The notes: generated by a model from the letters alone, not told the origin. 64,000 nucleotides of DNA from Candidatus Poribacteria bacterium (GCA_022825665.1 JAJDWI010000004.1:16248-80247), one strand, 5' to 3'; counted from the first letter of the stretch, positions 54,699 through 63,879 are shown. Translations and numbers: made by a program.

Positions 54699-54929
54699 TT
54701 ATTTAAACAATGACATCATATCAAGAGCATTGTTTCCACTACTGAGTTCTAACCAAAGTTCGTGGTATGCCCTTTGTGCTTGATGGTTGTCTTTAAAAAA
54801 GCGAAAGAGGATTATTTCCCTTTCTCCGAAATATGCTGATATTTGATATTGCGATTCTTTTAGTTCAAGTTTTATTTCATCGCAATTCACAAGGTTTACG
54901 ATTGAGTCATCAGGAGTTTTGACAAACAT
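54699..54929 (-). CDS. Small hypothetical protein
   Basis: 76 aa: MFVKTPDDSIVNLVNCDEIK, then YQISAYFGEREIILFRFF and AQRAYHELWLEL. Looks like a compact beta-beta-alpha fold. GAGGTG lies 5 bases before ATG. No recognised family, though similar short proteins with an Ala-Tyr helix are common in genomes of this type. Between RNA copy 2 and the MITE. Confidence 0.6.
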   Translation of the reverse strand: MFVKTPDDSIVNLVNCDEIKLELKESQYQISAYFGEREIILFRFFKDNHQAQRAYHELWLELSSGNNALDMMSLFK

Positions 54930-54962
54930 ATTTCACCTCAAAAATTAGCATTTCTTAATAAT

Positions 54963-55098
54963 TATAGTGATCATTGAAATTAAAGAGACGCATTTCTGTA
55001 GGAGCGATCTCCGAATCGCGACAAAAATCACTGATAGGAGGGGATCGGAGTTCCCTCCTACAACTCAAAATGTCCTGTTAATTCTAAAGTTCACTATA
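54963..55098. mobile_element. MITE, Tc1/IS630-like, 136 bp
   Basis: Ends are TATAGTGA (54963) and TCACTATA (55091-55098), with TA as target. Inside is a large imperfect palindrome (TGTAGGAGCGATCTCCGA ... GGAGTTCCCTCCTACA). No gene of its own. Related words occur at 43998 and 44530. Ends begin TATAGTG like the IS630-type element at 51993, which could mobilise it. Confidence 0.75.
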
Positions 55099-55418
55099 GT
55101 ATTCAGAATCGTTAGTTTCCGTACGAGTTCTTGGTACTCCGGTAATTCATCATCGGTCAAAGTTTCATCATCTGATTTACGCCGCAGCTGCCAATAACAT
55201 AGATTCTCATTTTCAGGCAAACTTGAATTTTTCTTTATGAATGCTATCACCTCTGCATCAGATGCCTTTGGATCAACGTCTTCATCTACAAGAACTTCTT
55301 CCTGTTGCCATTCTTGAAACTTCTGCATGAATTCATCCAATTCAGTTGGTGATAATTGTTTAATGCTATTCAGTAAATGTTCAACCTTTACTGCTGAGGA
55401 CATCTCAATGCTTGTCAT
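55065..55418 (-). CDS. Hypothetical protein with 3' end supplied by a MITE
   Basis: 117 aa from ATG 55418 (GGAGG 8 bases upstream). Helical and acidic: HLLNSIKQLSPTELDEFMQK and LRRKSDDETLTDDELPEYQ, a pattern seen in a widespread family of small uncharacterised proteins of cyanobacteria and sponge-associated bacteria, where one to two dozen more residues usually follow. The last 11 or so residues (IVNFRINRTF) and the stop come from the MITE. With the MITE and one TA removed the frame would end ...LNTNY. Confidence 0.6.
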   Translation of the reverse strand: MTSIEMSSAVKVEHLLNSIKQLSPTELDEFMQKFQEWQQEEVLVDEDVDPKASDAEVIAFIKKNSSLPENENLCYWQLRRKSDDETLTDDELPEYQELVRKLTILNTIVNFRINRTF

Positions 55419-55541
55419 CACTATTCCTCCAAAGACATTTGATACATCTGAGTGTCCGACTCCCACCTACTTATAATTTTCCATCCGATAAGTTTAACAC
55501 AGATTGTTATAGGTTTCAATCCATTCTGTGGACAAGTTGAC

Positions 55542-56273
55542 CTACTGCTCCTGCTTCTTATGCCACATCCACTCAAAGTTATCCTGCGGTTGAAAACCTA
55601 AAATCCGTTTTGTTTTCGCATTTGAGAATTGTTGATGCGGTAAATCAGCAAAGATATTAAATATCTCACACTTTGATGGTAGGTCTTCCAGAGCAACCTC
55701 TAATCCTAAACGAAACGCTTCTCCCGCATCTCGCCAACTGACCGAAAAAGGATTGAGATCAGTGCCTTGTGCATCATAATCAAGTTCTCGGAAACTGAGA
55801 AATAGATAACAGAGGACATATATATCGTAATTCTCGGTAAAAACTTTACATATTTCTTGTCCAAGTCCTTTAGTCAACGGATATAGTCCTGTGCTTGTTT
55901 TAGGTGGGACATCAGGGTTAATTTCGTAATCCCAACTTGTATAATCTTCTCCCTGAATGGTGAAATGGGGACCCGTATTGATAACACGACAGATACCGTG
56001 TTTAACTGCAGCGCGCATTGTGTTGTATGCCCCACGTGTGCTAACATCAAAAGCCAACTGCCAATCATGACGGAGCACAGAGCAATTGATAATAGTGTCC
56101 ATCCCTTCTGCCGCCCGTAAAACTTGATCTAATGAACCTACATCAATGTGCATAGATTCATGTTTTGTATCAATCTCGTTGATGTCCGTTACACGTAATA
56201 TGTAATAAGGTTCTAACGCTTTCACAACATGTGGACCGAGATAGCCGTTACCACCTAAAATGAGAACTTTCAT
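55542..56273 (-). CDS. NAD(P)-dependent epimerase/dehydratase (extended SDR)
   Basis: 243 aa. Nucleotide site LILGGNGYLGPHV (GxxGxxG). Catalytic YPLTK (YxxxK). Likely acts on a nucleotide-sugar or related ketone. The protein is shorter than full GalE-type enzymes (about 310-330 aa). It is followed upstream by a second, related gene at 56316 (42-base gap), both on the minus strand. Confidence 0.8.
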   Translation of the reverse strand: MKVLILGGNGYLGPHVVKALEPYYILRVTDINEIDTKHESMHIDVGSLDQVLRAAEGMDTIINCSVLRHDWQLAFDVSTRGAYNTMRAAVKHGICRVINTGPHFTIQGEDYTSWDYEINPDVPPKTSTGLYPLTKGLGQEICKVFTENYDIYVLCYLFLSFRELDYDAQGTDLNPFSVSWRDAGEAFRLGLEVALEDLPSKCEIFNIFADLPHQQFSNAKTKRILGFQPQDNFEWMWHKKQEQ

Positions 56274-56315
56274 TGTTTTTCCTTCATATTCTTTTGTACA
56301 CAGAGCAGGTATCTG

Positions 56316-57023
56316 CTATTTTGTTGCTGGCACAAATTGTGGGTTGAATTTCAGGTGTCCTTTAGCCTTACCGATATCAAAACGAGAACCGGGGAACTCA
56401 GATTGCACGTGGAATATACCCCATCTTGAAGGTGCATCTATCGCACCTTGGAATGCTGCGACTGCATCGTTTATTTCAAGCCACATTGCGTTGAATTCAG
56501 CATCAGCTGCATCTTCAGCAGTGATAATATCTCCAAGACGAAGACATGTTACATCGATTTTTCTTTCACGTGCAAATTCTCTGCAGGTGAATTCACCGAG
56601 ATGTTTTGCAAGTACAAAACCGTCAATGCTGGGACGCGGTCTCCAATTCTCTTTGACAGTCCAATCTTTACCATGCTGCTCAAACAAACGTAGAGTACTG
56701 GTATAGATAAAATGTTTGACACCTTCTGCGGATGCAGCCATCAGCAAGTTATAGGTGCAACGTGTTTGATAATCAATCTCGTAGTTTTCCGGTTCTTTCG
56801 CTTGTGCTTTAAGTTCAGGTGGCGTTTCTGCAATATGAACTATAGTGTCTATGCCTTTCACCAATTCGTTTGTTGACTCGTCGTGTCCTAACGCACTCTG
56901 CACAAATTCGTAGTTCGTATCAACAGGTTCAAGTTCAGTTAGACGGATCATATAGGATTCCGCGGCAACGTCTGCTAATTTACGCGCCAATTCCGATCCT
57001 GCTGAGGTAATCAAAACATTCAT
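56316..57023 (-). CDS. Extended SDR-like protein lacking the catalytic Tyr
   Basis: 235 aa, related in plan to its neighbour: LITSAGSELARKLADVA at the nucleotide site (glycines partly replaced), IDTIVHIAETPP, and GFVLAKHLGEF where YxxxK reads FVLAK, so Tyr is Phe. It may bind cofactor without catalysis or act as a partner subunit of the 55542 product. Starts 35 bases before the HIT gene in the transcript order. Confidence 0.7.
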   Translation of the reverse strand: MNVLITSAGSELARKLADVAAESYMIRLTELEPVDTNYEFVQSALGHDESTNELVKGIDTIVHIAETPPELKAQAKEPENYEIDYQTRCTYNLLMAASAEGVKHFIYTSTLRLFEQHGKDWTVKENWRPRPSIDGFVLAKHLGEFTCREFARERKIDVTCLRLGDIITAEDAADAEFNAMWLEINDAVAAFQGAIDAPSRWGIFHVQSEFPGSRFDIGKAKGHLKFNPQFVPATK

Positions 57024-57058
57024 AGATAATCTCTCACATTTGTGTGTTATATTATGCT

Positions 57059-57466
57059 CTAAAGTGCCTCTTGAATTTTCGTAGCGATATTACTAATCTC
57101 TTTGATGTCTCCTTCACTCGGTTTCCAAGGTAATCGTAATGGATCTCCTTCCCATCGTGGAATTAGGTGTAGATGGAAATGGAAAACTGTCTGAAATCCT
57201 GCTGCTTCGTTAGATTGGAATAAATTGAGACCGTCTGGGTTTAAGGCTTTACGGATCGCTGTAGCAAGTGGAACTGCTGCTTCCATTATTTTAGTACCGA
57301 CTTCCGCGGGCATATCAAAGATGTTACGATAGTGTTGCTTCGGTATAATCAACAGATGACCCGGATTTGCGGGAGCGATGTCCATAAAAGCGAAGACTTG
57401 TTCGTTCTCATATACCTTTGCGGCGGGGATCTTCCCTTCAACGATTGCACAAAAGATACATTCCAT
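57059..57466 (-). CDS. HIT-family nucleotide hydrolase/transferase (HinT-like)
   Basis: 135 aa from ATG 57466. CIFCAIVEGKIPAAKVYENE is the zinc-free or zinc Cys-pair opening, GHLLIIPKQHYRNIFDM follows, and HFHLHLIPRW is the histidine triad. HinT-like proteins hydrolyse AMP-lysine or similar nucleotide conjugates. Alternative ATG at 57484 is possible. Cytoplasmic. Confidence 0.88.
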   Translation of the reverse strand: MECIFCAIVEGKIPAAKVYENEQVFAFMDIAPANPGHLLIIPKQHYRNIFDMPAEVGTKIMEAAVPLATAIRKALNPDGLNLFQSNEAAGFQTVFHFHLHLIPRWEGDPLRLPWKPSEGDIKEISNIATKIQEAL

Positions 57467-57585
57467 TATAATTTGTACCCTCATAAGAATTTGAGGTGAT
57501 TTTAGCAAATTTAGGCTATAAAATCAATAGCAAATCTGGAATTAATTCACCTAAAAGGTGGGATATTATAGTGAAGGCTTGTTAA

Positions 57586-58578
57586 TTAAGGGACTTCAAT
57601 TTTTGAAAACAGTTGTGTAATTATATTTTCAGTATCAATACCTTCTGCTTCTGCTTCGTAGCTAAGGATGACCCGATGTCTTAACACATCCATGCCAACT
57701 TCATGAATATCCTCGGGTGTAACATATCCGCGTTGGGACAGGAATGCTTGAGCTCTGGCAGCGATGGCAAGAAAAATAGTCGCACGCGGTGATGCCCCGT
57801 ATTCAATTAAAGGACTCAATTCATCTAATTGATATGCGTCCGGGGCACGTGTCGCACACACGAGATCCACAATGTAAGTTTCCAACTGTTCTGCCATATA
57901 AATGCTACGTGTAAGTTCACGTAATCTGATTATGTCTTCACAGGAAATCACTTGTTGAATTTCAGGAATCTCTTCAGTCGTCATCCTTCTAAGGATTTGC
58001 AGTTCCTCTGTATGTGATGGGTAGTTGACCTTAACTTTTAGCATAAATCTATCAACTTGTGCTTCGGGCAGTGGGTAGGTTCCCTCATGCTCAATCGGGT
58101 TTTGTGTGGCTAAGACAATAAATGGCTCTTCAAGTGGATATGTTGTCCCGCCAATCGTGACCTGTCGTTCTTGCATCGCTTCCAACAGCGCACTTTGCAC
58201 CTTTGCTGGAGCGCGGTTTATCTCATCTGCAAGGACAACGTTGGCAAAAATAGGACCCGTTTTTGTGTAAAATTCACCTTTCTGTTGATCGTAAATCAAT
58301 GTGCCGATAAGGTCTGCAGGAAGCAGATCCGGTGTGAATTGGAGTCGGTTGAAAGAGGCATCAATGGTCTCTGCAAGTGCAGCAATAGCAGTAGTTTTCG
58401 CAAGTCCCGGGACACCTTCAAGCAAGATGTGTCCGTTACAAAGTAGTCCGATAACTAAACGTTCAAGTAATGCGCGTTGCCCGACGATTATTTTGCCTGC
58501 TTCATTTAGAATATCTTGTATCAAGCTGCTATCGGCTTGGATACGGGCATTTATCGCGTCTAAATCGTAGTTCTGCAT
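57586..58578 (-). CDS. MoxR-family AAA+ ATPase
   Basis: 330 aa. Walker A LEGVPGLAKTTA near residue 55, Walker B VLADEINRAPAKVQ near 115, sensor 1 VLATQNPIEHEG, arginine finger region ASPRATIFLAIAARA. MoxR ATPases act as chaperones with VWA proteins (BatA at 45954; large VWA protein at 60782) in envelope or cofactor maturation. It starts 15 bases after the sulfatase gene, so they are co-transcribed. Confidence 0.93.
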   Translation of the reverse strand: MQNYDLDAINARIQADSSLIQDILNEAGKIIVGQRALLERLVIGLLCNGHILLEGVPGLAKTTAIAALAETIDASFNRLQFTPDLLPADLIGTLIYDQQKGEFYTKTGPIFANVVLADEINRAPAKVQSALLEAMQERQVTIGGTTYPLEEPFIVLATQNPIEHEGTYPLPEAQVDRFMLKVKVNYPSHTEELQILRRMTTEEIPEIQQVISCEDIIRLRELTRSIYMAEQLETYIVDLVCATRAPDAYQLDELSPLIEYGASPRATIFLAIAARAQAFLSQRGYVTPEDIHEVGMDVLRHRVILSYEAEAEGIDTENIITQLFSKIEVP

Positions 58579-58593
58579 ATCATAATTGGGTGC

Positions 58594-59952
58594 TTACGAG
58601 AAGAATGGTTGTGTTTCCCCTTCTTGGAAGGACTGTTCAAGCCAAGGATCCTTTGTTTTCTGTCTGAATTCAATGACTTTTCGTCGCATCTCGTTAACAG
58701 TGTCCTGTAACTCAGGATCATCAATGAGATTATTAGATTCTGCCGGATCGTTCTCCATATCAAACAACGCTTCCCGACTTTGATGCACAAAGTCCTCCCG
58801 TTGTCGTTCTCCCAGTTCTTGGATGTTATCGTTCCGGACTGCTGTCCATGAAATAGAACGGAACAAGTCACTCGGAAGCGGCGTTTCTAATTGATACGCT
58901 AAATTACGGACATATTTGTATCTCCGTCCACGCAGGACCCGATACGGATAGTAGTTAGTAATTTCATGGAAACAGTGAGAATAGTATGTTTCTTCCCACT
59001 GTCCGTTGCCAGGATTCTGACTGTCATCTTCAAGGATGGGAAGTAGTGATCTGCCTGGGAGGGCATCTTCTCCATCGGGATGTGAAACACCACACCAATC
59101 TAACATAGTTGGGCAGAAATCAACCCAATTGACAAGTGCCTGATTGTGAAGTCCACGTCGCTGTTGTGTCGGACTGGCAATAAGCAGTGGACAGTGATGT
59201 CCACTATCAAAACTGGATGCTTTTGCACCGGGAAATGGCATTGCATGATCTGTTGTTACAAAAACAAGTGTGTCGTCTGCACGTCCAGAAGCATCAAGTG
59301 CGTCCAGAGCTGCACCAACAACAGCATCCCATCGTGAAACGCTTTCATAATAATCAGCGAGGTCTTCGCGCACAGCGGGAACATCTGGCAGGAAATTCGG
59401 GACAATTATCTCATCAGGACTGTACGATCCCGGTTCAATTCCCGCATGCTGTCTATCATTTCCGAATCCTTTGCCAGCACGATGTGGATATGAGCAACCG
59501 ATATGTAGATAAAACGGGGTATCGGTATTTTGTGAAAGGAATTCTTCAACTTTGTCTGCAACATCTACAGGACTTCTTGAGTTGACATTCGGTTCATAAT
59601 CAAAAGGGTAGACACTTACAGGCTCAACGTGCTTTTTTCCGATACAAGCGGTGGCAAATCCGTGTGCTTTAAGAATCTTTGGGACTGACTGCATGTGGGC
59701 GTGCGTGCGAAAACCGTGAATTCCATGGCAGTGTCCATATTGACCATGTGTATGGCTATGTTGTCCTGTAAGGATACAAGCGCGACTCACTGCACAAGAT
59801 GGACTGGTGCAAAATCCGTAGTCAAAAACGACACCGCGTTCCGCAAATTCATCAATTCGGGGAGTTCTGATAACCTCATTGCCGTAGCATCTCGCGATAC
59901 GGCTCCAATCGTCTGCAATGACGAACATTACGTTTTTATAAGAATTATTCAT
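58594..59952 (-). CDS. Sulfatase, type I (N-sulfoglucosamine-sulfohydrolase-like)
   Basis: 452 aa from ATG 59952. Metal site NVMFVIADDWSR; active-site motif PSCAVSRACILTGQHSH, with the Cys to be turned into formylglycine. The consensus CxPSR reads CAVSR, so Pro is Val; the Cys and Arg remain. DHAMPFPGAKASSFDSGHH supplies Asp, His and Lys. No signal peptide visible, so cytoplasmic unless the start is misjudged. It would desulfate glycans, e.g. sulfated sugars from a host or sea water. An FGE-like gene fragment lies at the left edge. Confidence 0.9.
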   Translation of the reverse strand: MNNSYKNVMFVIADDWSRIARCYGNEVIRTPRIDEFAERGVVFDYGFCTSPSCAVSRACILTGQHSHTHGQYGHCHGIHGFRTHAHMQSVPKILKAHGFATACIGKKHVEPVSVYPFDYEPNVNSRSPVDVADKVEEFLSQNTDTPFYLHIGCSYPHRAGKGFGNDRQHAGIEPGSYSPDEIIVPNFLPDVPAVREDLADYYESVSRWDAVVGAALDALDASGRADDTLVFVTTDHAMPFPGAKASSFDSGHHCPLLIASPTQQRRGLHNQALVNWVDFCPTMLDWCGVSHPDGEDALPGRSLLPILEDDSQNPGNGQWEETYYSHCFHEITNYYPYRVLRGRRYKYVRNLAYQLETPLPSDLFRSISWTAVRNDNIQELGERQREDFVHQSREALFDMENDPAESNNLIDDPELQDTVNEMRRKVIEFRQKTKDPWLEQSFQEGETQPFFS

Positions 59953-60100
59953 ATTATTTCTCAAGAGTTAGATAGGATCGTGATCGGGTAGGACCGGTGT
60001 TGGAGAAAAACTAAATTGACACATAAGAGTAGAACGGAAGCAATCTCTTGCCTATTTGTGCAGTAATGTTGGTAATTCGTCTTCAATGCAACATACAGTG

Positions 60101-60586
60101 CTAAATATTATCCCATTCAATCTCATCAAGTGTTTCCATAGTTGCTGCTTTTTCGAATAGTGCGTCCAGTTTGGTGTAACTTCGGATCGCAGATATCTTT
60201 TTGACAATAGGTTCAGGAATCGAATCAAATCGGAGTTGGAGTAATTTTAGGACATCCTCACGTTTTGCAAGCGTTTCACCTCTTTTTTCACCTAATAATT
60301 GTCCTTGTTTTTGTCCTTGTTCAAATAAGTATTCAGCCATTGTTTCTGCCATGACTTCTCCCTCCGCTCTATGATCAGATTGTTGTACTTCTTGATGAAT
60401 TATCATCTTCAACTCATCGTGTTCTACACTTGGACGACGATGCATAATTAGTAGATACAGATAGAAAATCGCTCGCCGCCATTGCCCTATATTCTCAGCA
60501 TCAATTATATTAATCAATGCCCGGACGAAAACTCGGTCTTCAAGTAACCATCGTATACTTCTGTCATGGAAATGTTCAATCGGAAA
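60101..60586 (-). pseudogene. Rpn/PD-(D/E)XK transposase-nuclease remnant with internal deletion
   Basis: The frame opens after a TGA at 60587 and reads EHFHDRSIRWLLEDRVFVRAL, the usual N-terminus of Rpn-family nucleases (HDR, LLEDRENVR). About 10 residues later it jumps to QWRRAIFYLYLLIMHRRPSV, which belongs near residue 170-200 of the family, then the C-terminal coiled coil (YLFEQGQKQGQLLGEKRGET). The PD-(D/E)XK catalytic middle is missing. No good start codon. The track's version starts at an internal TTG. Confidence 0.65.
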
Positions 60587-60781
60587 TCAAAATATGTAAG
60601 GTCTAATATTTCATTGTTTGGCACAGTAGTTAAAGCATATTATATGTGTTTGAGTTTGTCAAGTAAATTTACCAAATATGTGTTTGTAAGTTGTATGGGA
60701 CCATATCACCACTGAATACTTGTATGCGATATTCGGTAGTTGATTGGGGTGTAGCAGCACAGAGAAATTTTGTTCCTATTA

Positions 60782-63106
60782 TTATACCAATCCGGCACGT
60801 TTTCGTAGGAACCATTCAAGACAGAGAAGCAGGAGGATTATTCCAAAAATCATGGGCAGATCCCAGATGTCAACATCAGTTATTTCTGAGGTTGCACTCT
60901 CAACCAAAGAAATCTGATTGACCAATTGGCTTGCTTCGTCAATTGGATAGTACTTGCCACCGCTCATATTTGCGAGGTTTGTTAGTAACGGTACATTCAG
61001 TGCTGCATCGCTGAACTCTGCAAAAGAGGGTTTAACCTCAAAAAGTGCTTGCTGTTTACCGAGGTTTTCACCAGCAAGTGTTCCAGTCGCAGTGACGGTA
61101 TATTCGCCATATTGATTTGGCACAAATCGTGCTGTGTATAAACCATCTTTACCTAACACCTGTTCAAGTTGTAGTTCCTTTCGTGTGCCTTTCTCGTCAA
61201 CAACGACAGCACGCACCTTCGCATCATTTGTCAATGCAAAGGTTTCATCCGTTACAGTTACTTCGATGATGACGGGTTCCTTCAATGTATATTCGGTTTT
61301 CGCAATGTCAAGTTTGAGAGCAGATTTGTGGGCAGTTGTTAACCATTTTGCTGTTTGCCTCCAGAATCGGTGATGGCTGTCATCTTTACTTTCCTGCGAC
61401 ATTTGCCAACGAAATGTATTGTGAGGCGTGAACACCATGACACGACCTGCATTGTAATTGTGGGTTGCCATGAGGATACGATTGCCAAATTCATTTCGGT
61501 CACTTGGATGTTCAGCAAGCACTGTTGCCCCTGCTTTTGCGCGTTTGACTTTACTGTAACGGAAAAGCTCAGGCATCTGATCCCAACGTTTTTGATTATC
61601 AGTTGGGTCATCTGTTAATTCCATCAACTGTTCCGTTTTGCCCTCTGTTGTCAGTTTTAATTTGAATCCTTTTGGATGTGGAATTTGAGCAGGTGACAGA
61701 TGTGAGGGAATAGCTTTGGGGGGTTCCCCTAACTCCAATTCAACCGGAAGTAATTCCGCTATTGGTGTGTTAAGATATGAACCTGTTACGTTTGGATTCC
61801 CTAATGATCTCAAACCGCCTAACATCAAAAACCCTCCACCACGCGTTCGGACAAATTCAACCGTATTCTCAAGTTGGGTAGGTGTAAATTCGGAAGCAGC
61901 AATGTTGCCAAAAATTATCGCATCAAATCTGAAGAGATCTTCTTTTGTGTCTGGATATAAATTGAAGTTCTGAGTTGAACTATCTTGAGTACCACCAAAA
62001 CTACGATCACTGGTTGTAAATCGTACAGTCAACACAATATTCGGGTCATCTTCTAAGGCACGCCTAATGAATTTAAATCCCCAAAACGGATTAGAAACGA
62101 ATAAAACCTTTACACGTTTGGTCGGGGCTACTTTCAGAATGAACGTTTTGGTATTGTTTTGTGGGATCGCTTCGTCTGTTTCAGGCAGAATTTGCACCTC
62201 ATATTTTTGGGTGCCTGGGTGGCGAGGTGTAAATTTGAAGGGAACGCGAACTGTGTCGTTTTTTACAGACATCGGTACCGATTCAAGAATACGTCCGTTC
62301 TCAATTAGTTGAATCGTTGCCTTCTTTGGTGCATTTCCTGTACGTCTGACGGTAGCGGTTATTTCAACGGGGAAATCTTCTTCTGCGTTACGCGGAGCAT
62401 CTACTTTTACCAATTCAAGGTCAGGAACACCTTCTTCGGATCCTATGCCAACTGTATGAATTGGCACTTTCCTTTCGCGGATTTGCATCACAAGTTTTTG
62501 TATATCTGTCCCGCTCCTATCCACACCATCAGTAAAAAGGACAATACCGGAAAGCGGAATACCTTGTAAATCATCAAGTGCTTCAGTTATGGCATTTGGA
62601 ATATTTGTATTTTCTCCTTCTGCGTTTGCTAAAACTGCATTTGGAATCCGTTGCGCATCAGTATCAAACCCAAATAACCGCACCTTAAACTTGTTCGCAT
62701 CCAATTCCTTTAGTAGTCCGTTGCTATCTTCAGGATTGTCCCCGAATAGTAGTTGATTTGCTCTATTCAGTCTCGATTCACCTTCGTCAGAATCGGTTAT
62801 CTGCATGCTCTTGGAACGATCAACCATTACTAAGAGGTAGGAATCATCCGGATTGTTTTGATAAATAGTGAGGAATGGTTTGAGCAAACAGAAGGCGAGG
62901 AAACATAGTACAATAGTACGCAGGACAATGAGAAATCCTCGAAATACCCGTCCAGACCGTCCTCTTGCACTCCGATATGCCCAAATGGTTGCTGCAACAA
63001 GCGCGACCATTAGGACAAAGATAAGAAGTCCCGGTATTGGAATACCAAACGAGAAATCCCCTTCCCGAAAGACATCAATCGGGTACTTCATGAGTTGTTC
63101 AAACAT
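60782..63106 (-). CDS. Large VWA-domain membrane protein with glutamine-amidotransferase-like domain
   Basis: 774 aa. Two N-terminal helices (LLIFVLMVALVAATIWAY; GFLIVLRTIVLCFLAFCLL), VWA domain with VMVDRSKSM near residue 92 and LFTDGVDRSG near 195, Ig-like domains, then VKVLFVSNPFWGFKFIRRAL and FVRTRGGGFLMLGG, a GATase1-like fold used in this family without catalytic residues. A last membrane helix (LPMIFGIILLLLCLEWFL) is near the C-terminus. It resembles the BatA/B-adjacent proteins of planctomycetes. Probably a partner of MoxR in the envelope. Confidence 0.85.
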   Translation of the reverse strand: MFEQLMKYPIDVFREGDFSFGIPIPGLLIFVLMVALVAATIWAYRSARGRSGRVFRGFLIVLRTIVLCFLAFCLLKPFLTIYQNNPDDSYLLVMVDRSKSMQITDSDEGESRLNRANQLLFGDNPEDSNGLLKELDANKFKVRLFGFDTDAQRIPNAVLANAEGENTNIPNAITEALDDLQGIPLSGIVLFTDGVDRSGTDIQKLVMQIRERKVPIHTVGIGSEEGVPDLELVKVDAPRNAEEDFPVEITATVRRTGNAPKKATIQLIENGRILESVPMSVKNDTVRVPFKFTPRHPGTQKYEVQILPETDEAIPQNNTKTFILKVAPTKRVKVLFVSNPFWGFKFIRRALEDDPNIVLTVRFTTSDRSFGGTQDSSTQNFNLYPDTKEDLFRFDAIIFGNIAASEFTPTQLENTVEFVRTRGGGFLMLGGLRSLGNPNVTGSYLNTPIAELLPVELELGEPPKAIPSHLSPAQIPHPKGFKLKLTTEGKTEQLMELTDDPTDNQKRWDQMPELFRYSKVKRAKAGATVLAEHPSDRNEFGNRILMATHNYNAGRVMVFTPHNTFRWQMSQESKDDSHHRFWRQTAKWLTTAHKSALKLDIAKTEYTLKEPVIIEVTVTDETFALTNDAKVRAVVVDEKGTRKELQLEQVLGKDGLYTARFVPNQYGEYTVTATGTLAGENLGKQQALFEVKPSFAEFSDAALNVPLLTNLANMSGGKYYPIDEASQLVNQISLVESATSEITDVDIWDLPMIFGIILLLLCLEWFLRKRAGLV

Positions 63107-63194
63107 TATTTATGTAACCTCTACCAACAGAATTATCCTGAAATAAGAAGGTATTATGCATTATGACGATTGTATGTTGTTATTTGTTCATACT

Positions 63195-63224
63195 ATTATA
63201 CCTGTAAGTGTTGTATTTGTTCAA
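63195..63224 (-). promoter_or_regulatory. Promoter candidate for the large VWA gene
   Basis: On the minus strand TTGAAC (63224-63219), an 18-base spacer and TATAAT (63200-63195). It would give a leader of about 85 bases. Confidence 0.55.
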
Positions 63225-63298
63225 CCTATTTTGCGGGATTATACCATTTCTAAAAAATAAAGTGCCATTTTCGGGGAATACTCATAGGATCTACCTCG

Positions 63299-63407
63299 AA
63301 TCAACGCCAAGTGCGCTTTTGGCATTCCCGGTTATAAACGTCTCACCTCATCAATTGTAATTTTTTCCTAATGAATCGGAATCAACGCTAAATGCGCTTA
63401 TAGCATT
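63299..63407. repeat. Dispersed hairpin repeat, two copies
   Basis: AATCAACGCCAAGTGCGC (63299) and AATCAACGCTAAATGCGC (63380) each continue into an inverted arm (GCCAA/TTGGC; AAATGC/GCATTT). Mismatches between copies keep the pairing. Near them are ATACCATTTCTAAA words (63241, 63511) shared with 17311. Confidence 0.6.
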
Positions 63408-63661
63408 TGGCTGGACTTTAGTGTTTATGTCGGAGGTCGTTTCCGATCCCTCCAACCTACCAGACTTTATGTGAAAATGTGGGTGAAGAAACCTCACCCT
63501 TACGATAATGTAATACCATTTCTAAATGATAACAGGACATTATTTGGTAGGTCGGGTAGATTTAGTTGTTTTTTAGTTGTTTTTTTTATATTTTTGGATA
63601 AGTGCCCTCGATCCTGTATTGGTAAGGGTTTAAGCCGACTTTTTTTGTTGGAGAAATTTAA

Positions 63662-63699
63662 AAAAAACAACTACAAGCAAGTTTTTTTAGTTGTTTTTT
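63662..63699 (-). terminator. Terminator-like hairpin of copy C
   Basis: On the minus strand AAAAAACAACTA pairs perfectly with TAGTTGTTTTTT, followed by more T. As in copy B the stop codon of the small ORF falls in the stem-loop. No AAGGAG follows, so the second ORF seems lost here. Confidence 0.55.
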
Positions 63700-63790
63700 C
63701 GGTTTTTGTGTTTGGTATGTTATCATCGCATTGCAAAAATTTTATTTGATTTATTTGAAGATTTCGTTTTTGGATTTGGTTGATTGTCAT
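63671..63790 (-). CDS. Small lysine-rich ORF of repeated element, copy C
   Basis: 39 codons from ATG 63790 with GAGG 7 bases upstream. Ends ...NIPNTKTEKTTKKTCL, resembling copy B's NEPKTEK. A TATAAT lies about 55 bases upstream on the minus strand. The word AAAACAACTA lies in the ORF end and twice more beyond. Too short for the ORF track. Coding status uncertain. Confidence 0.35.
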   Translation of the reverse strand: MTINQIQKRNLQINQIKFLQCDDNIPNTKTEKTTKKTCL

Positions 63791-63879
63791 TGGGTTCCTC
63801 AATTTTGTAAGTTGTGAATTGGATGTTAGGTTATATTATACTTGATGGTCATTTGGTTGAGTAGTGTTATTGATTTTGA

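Noticed and set aside
54516-54713. 65-aa plus-strand ORF
   Set aside because: It opposes and slightly overlaps the better-supported 54699-54929 gene, and no good ribosome-binding site precedes its start.
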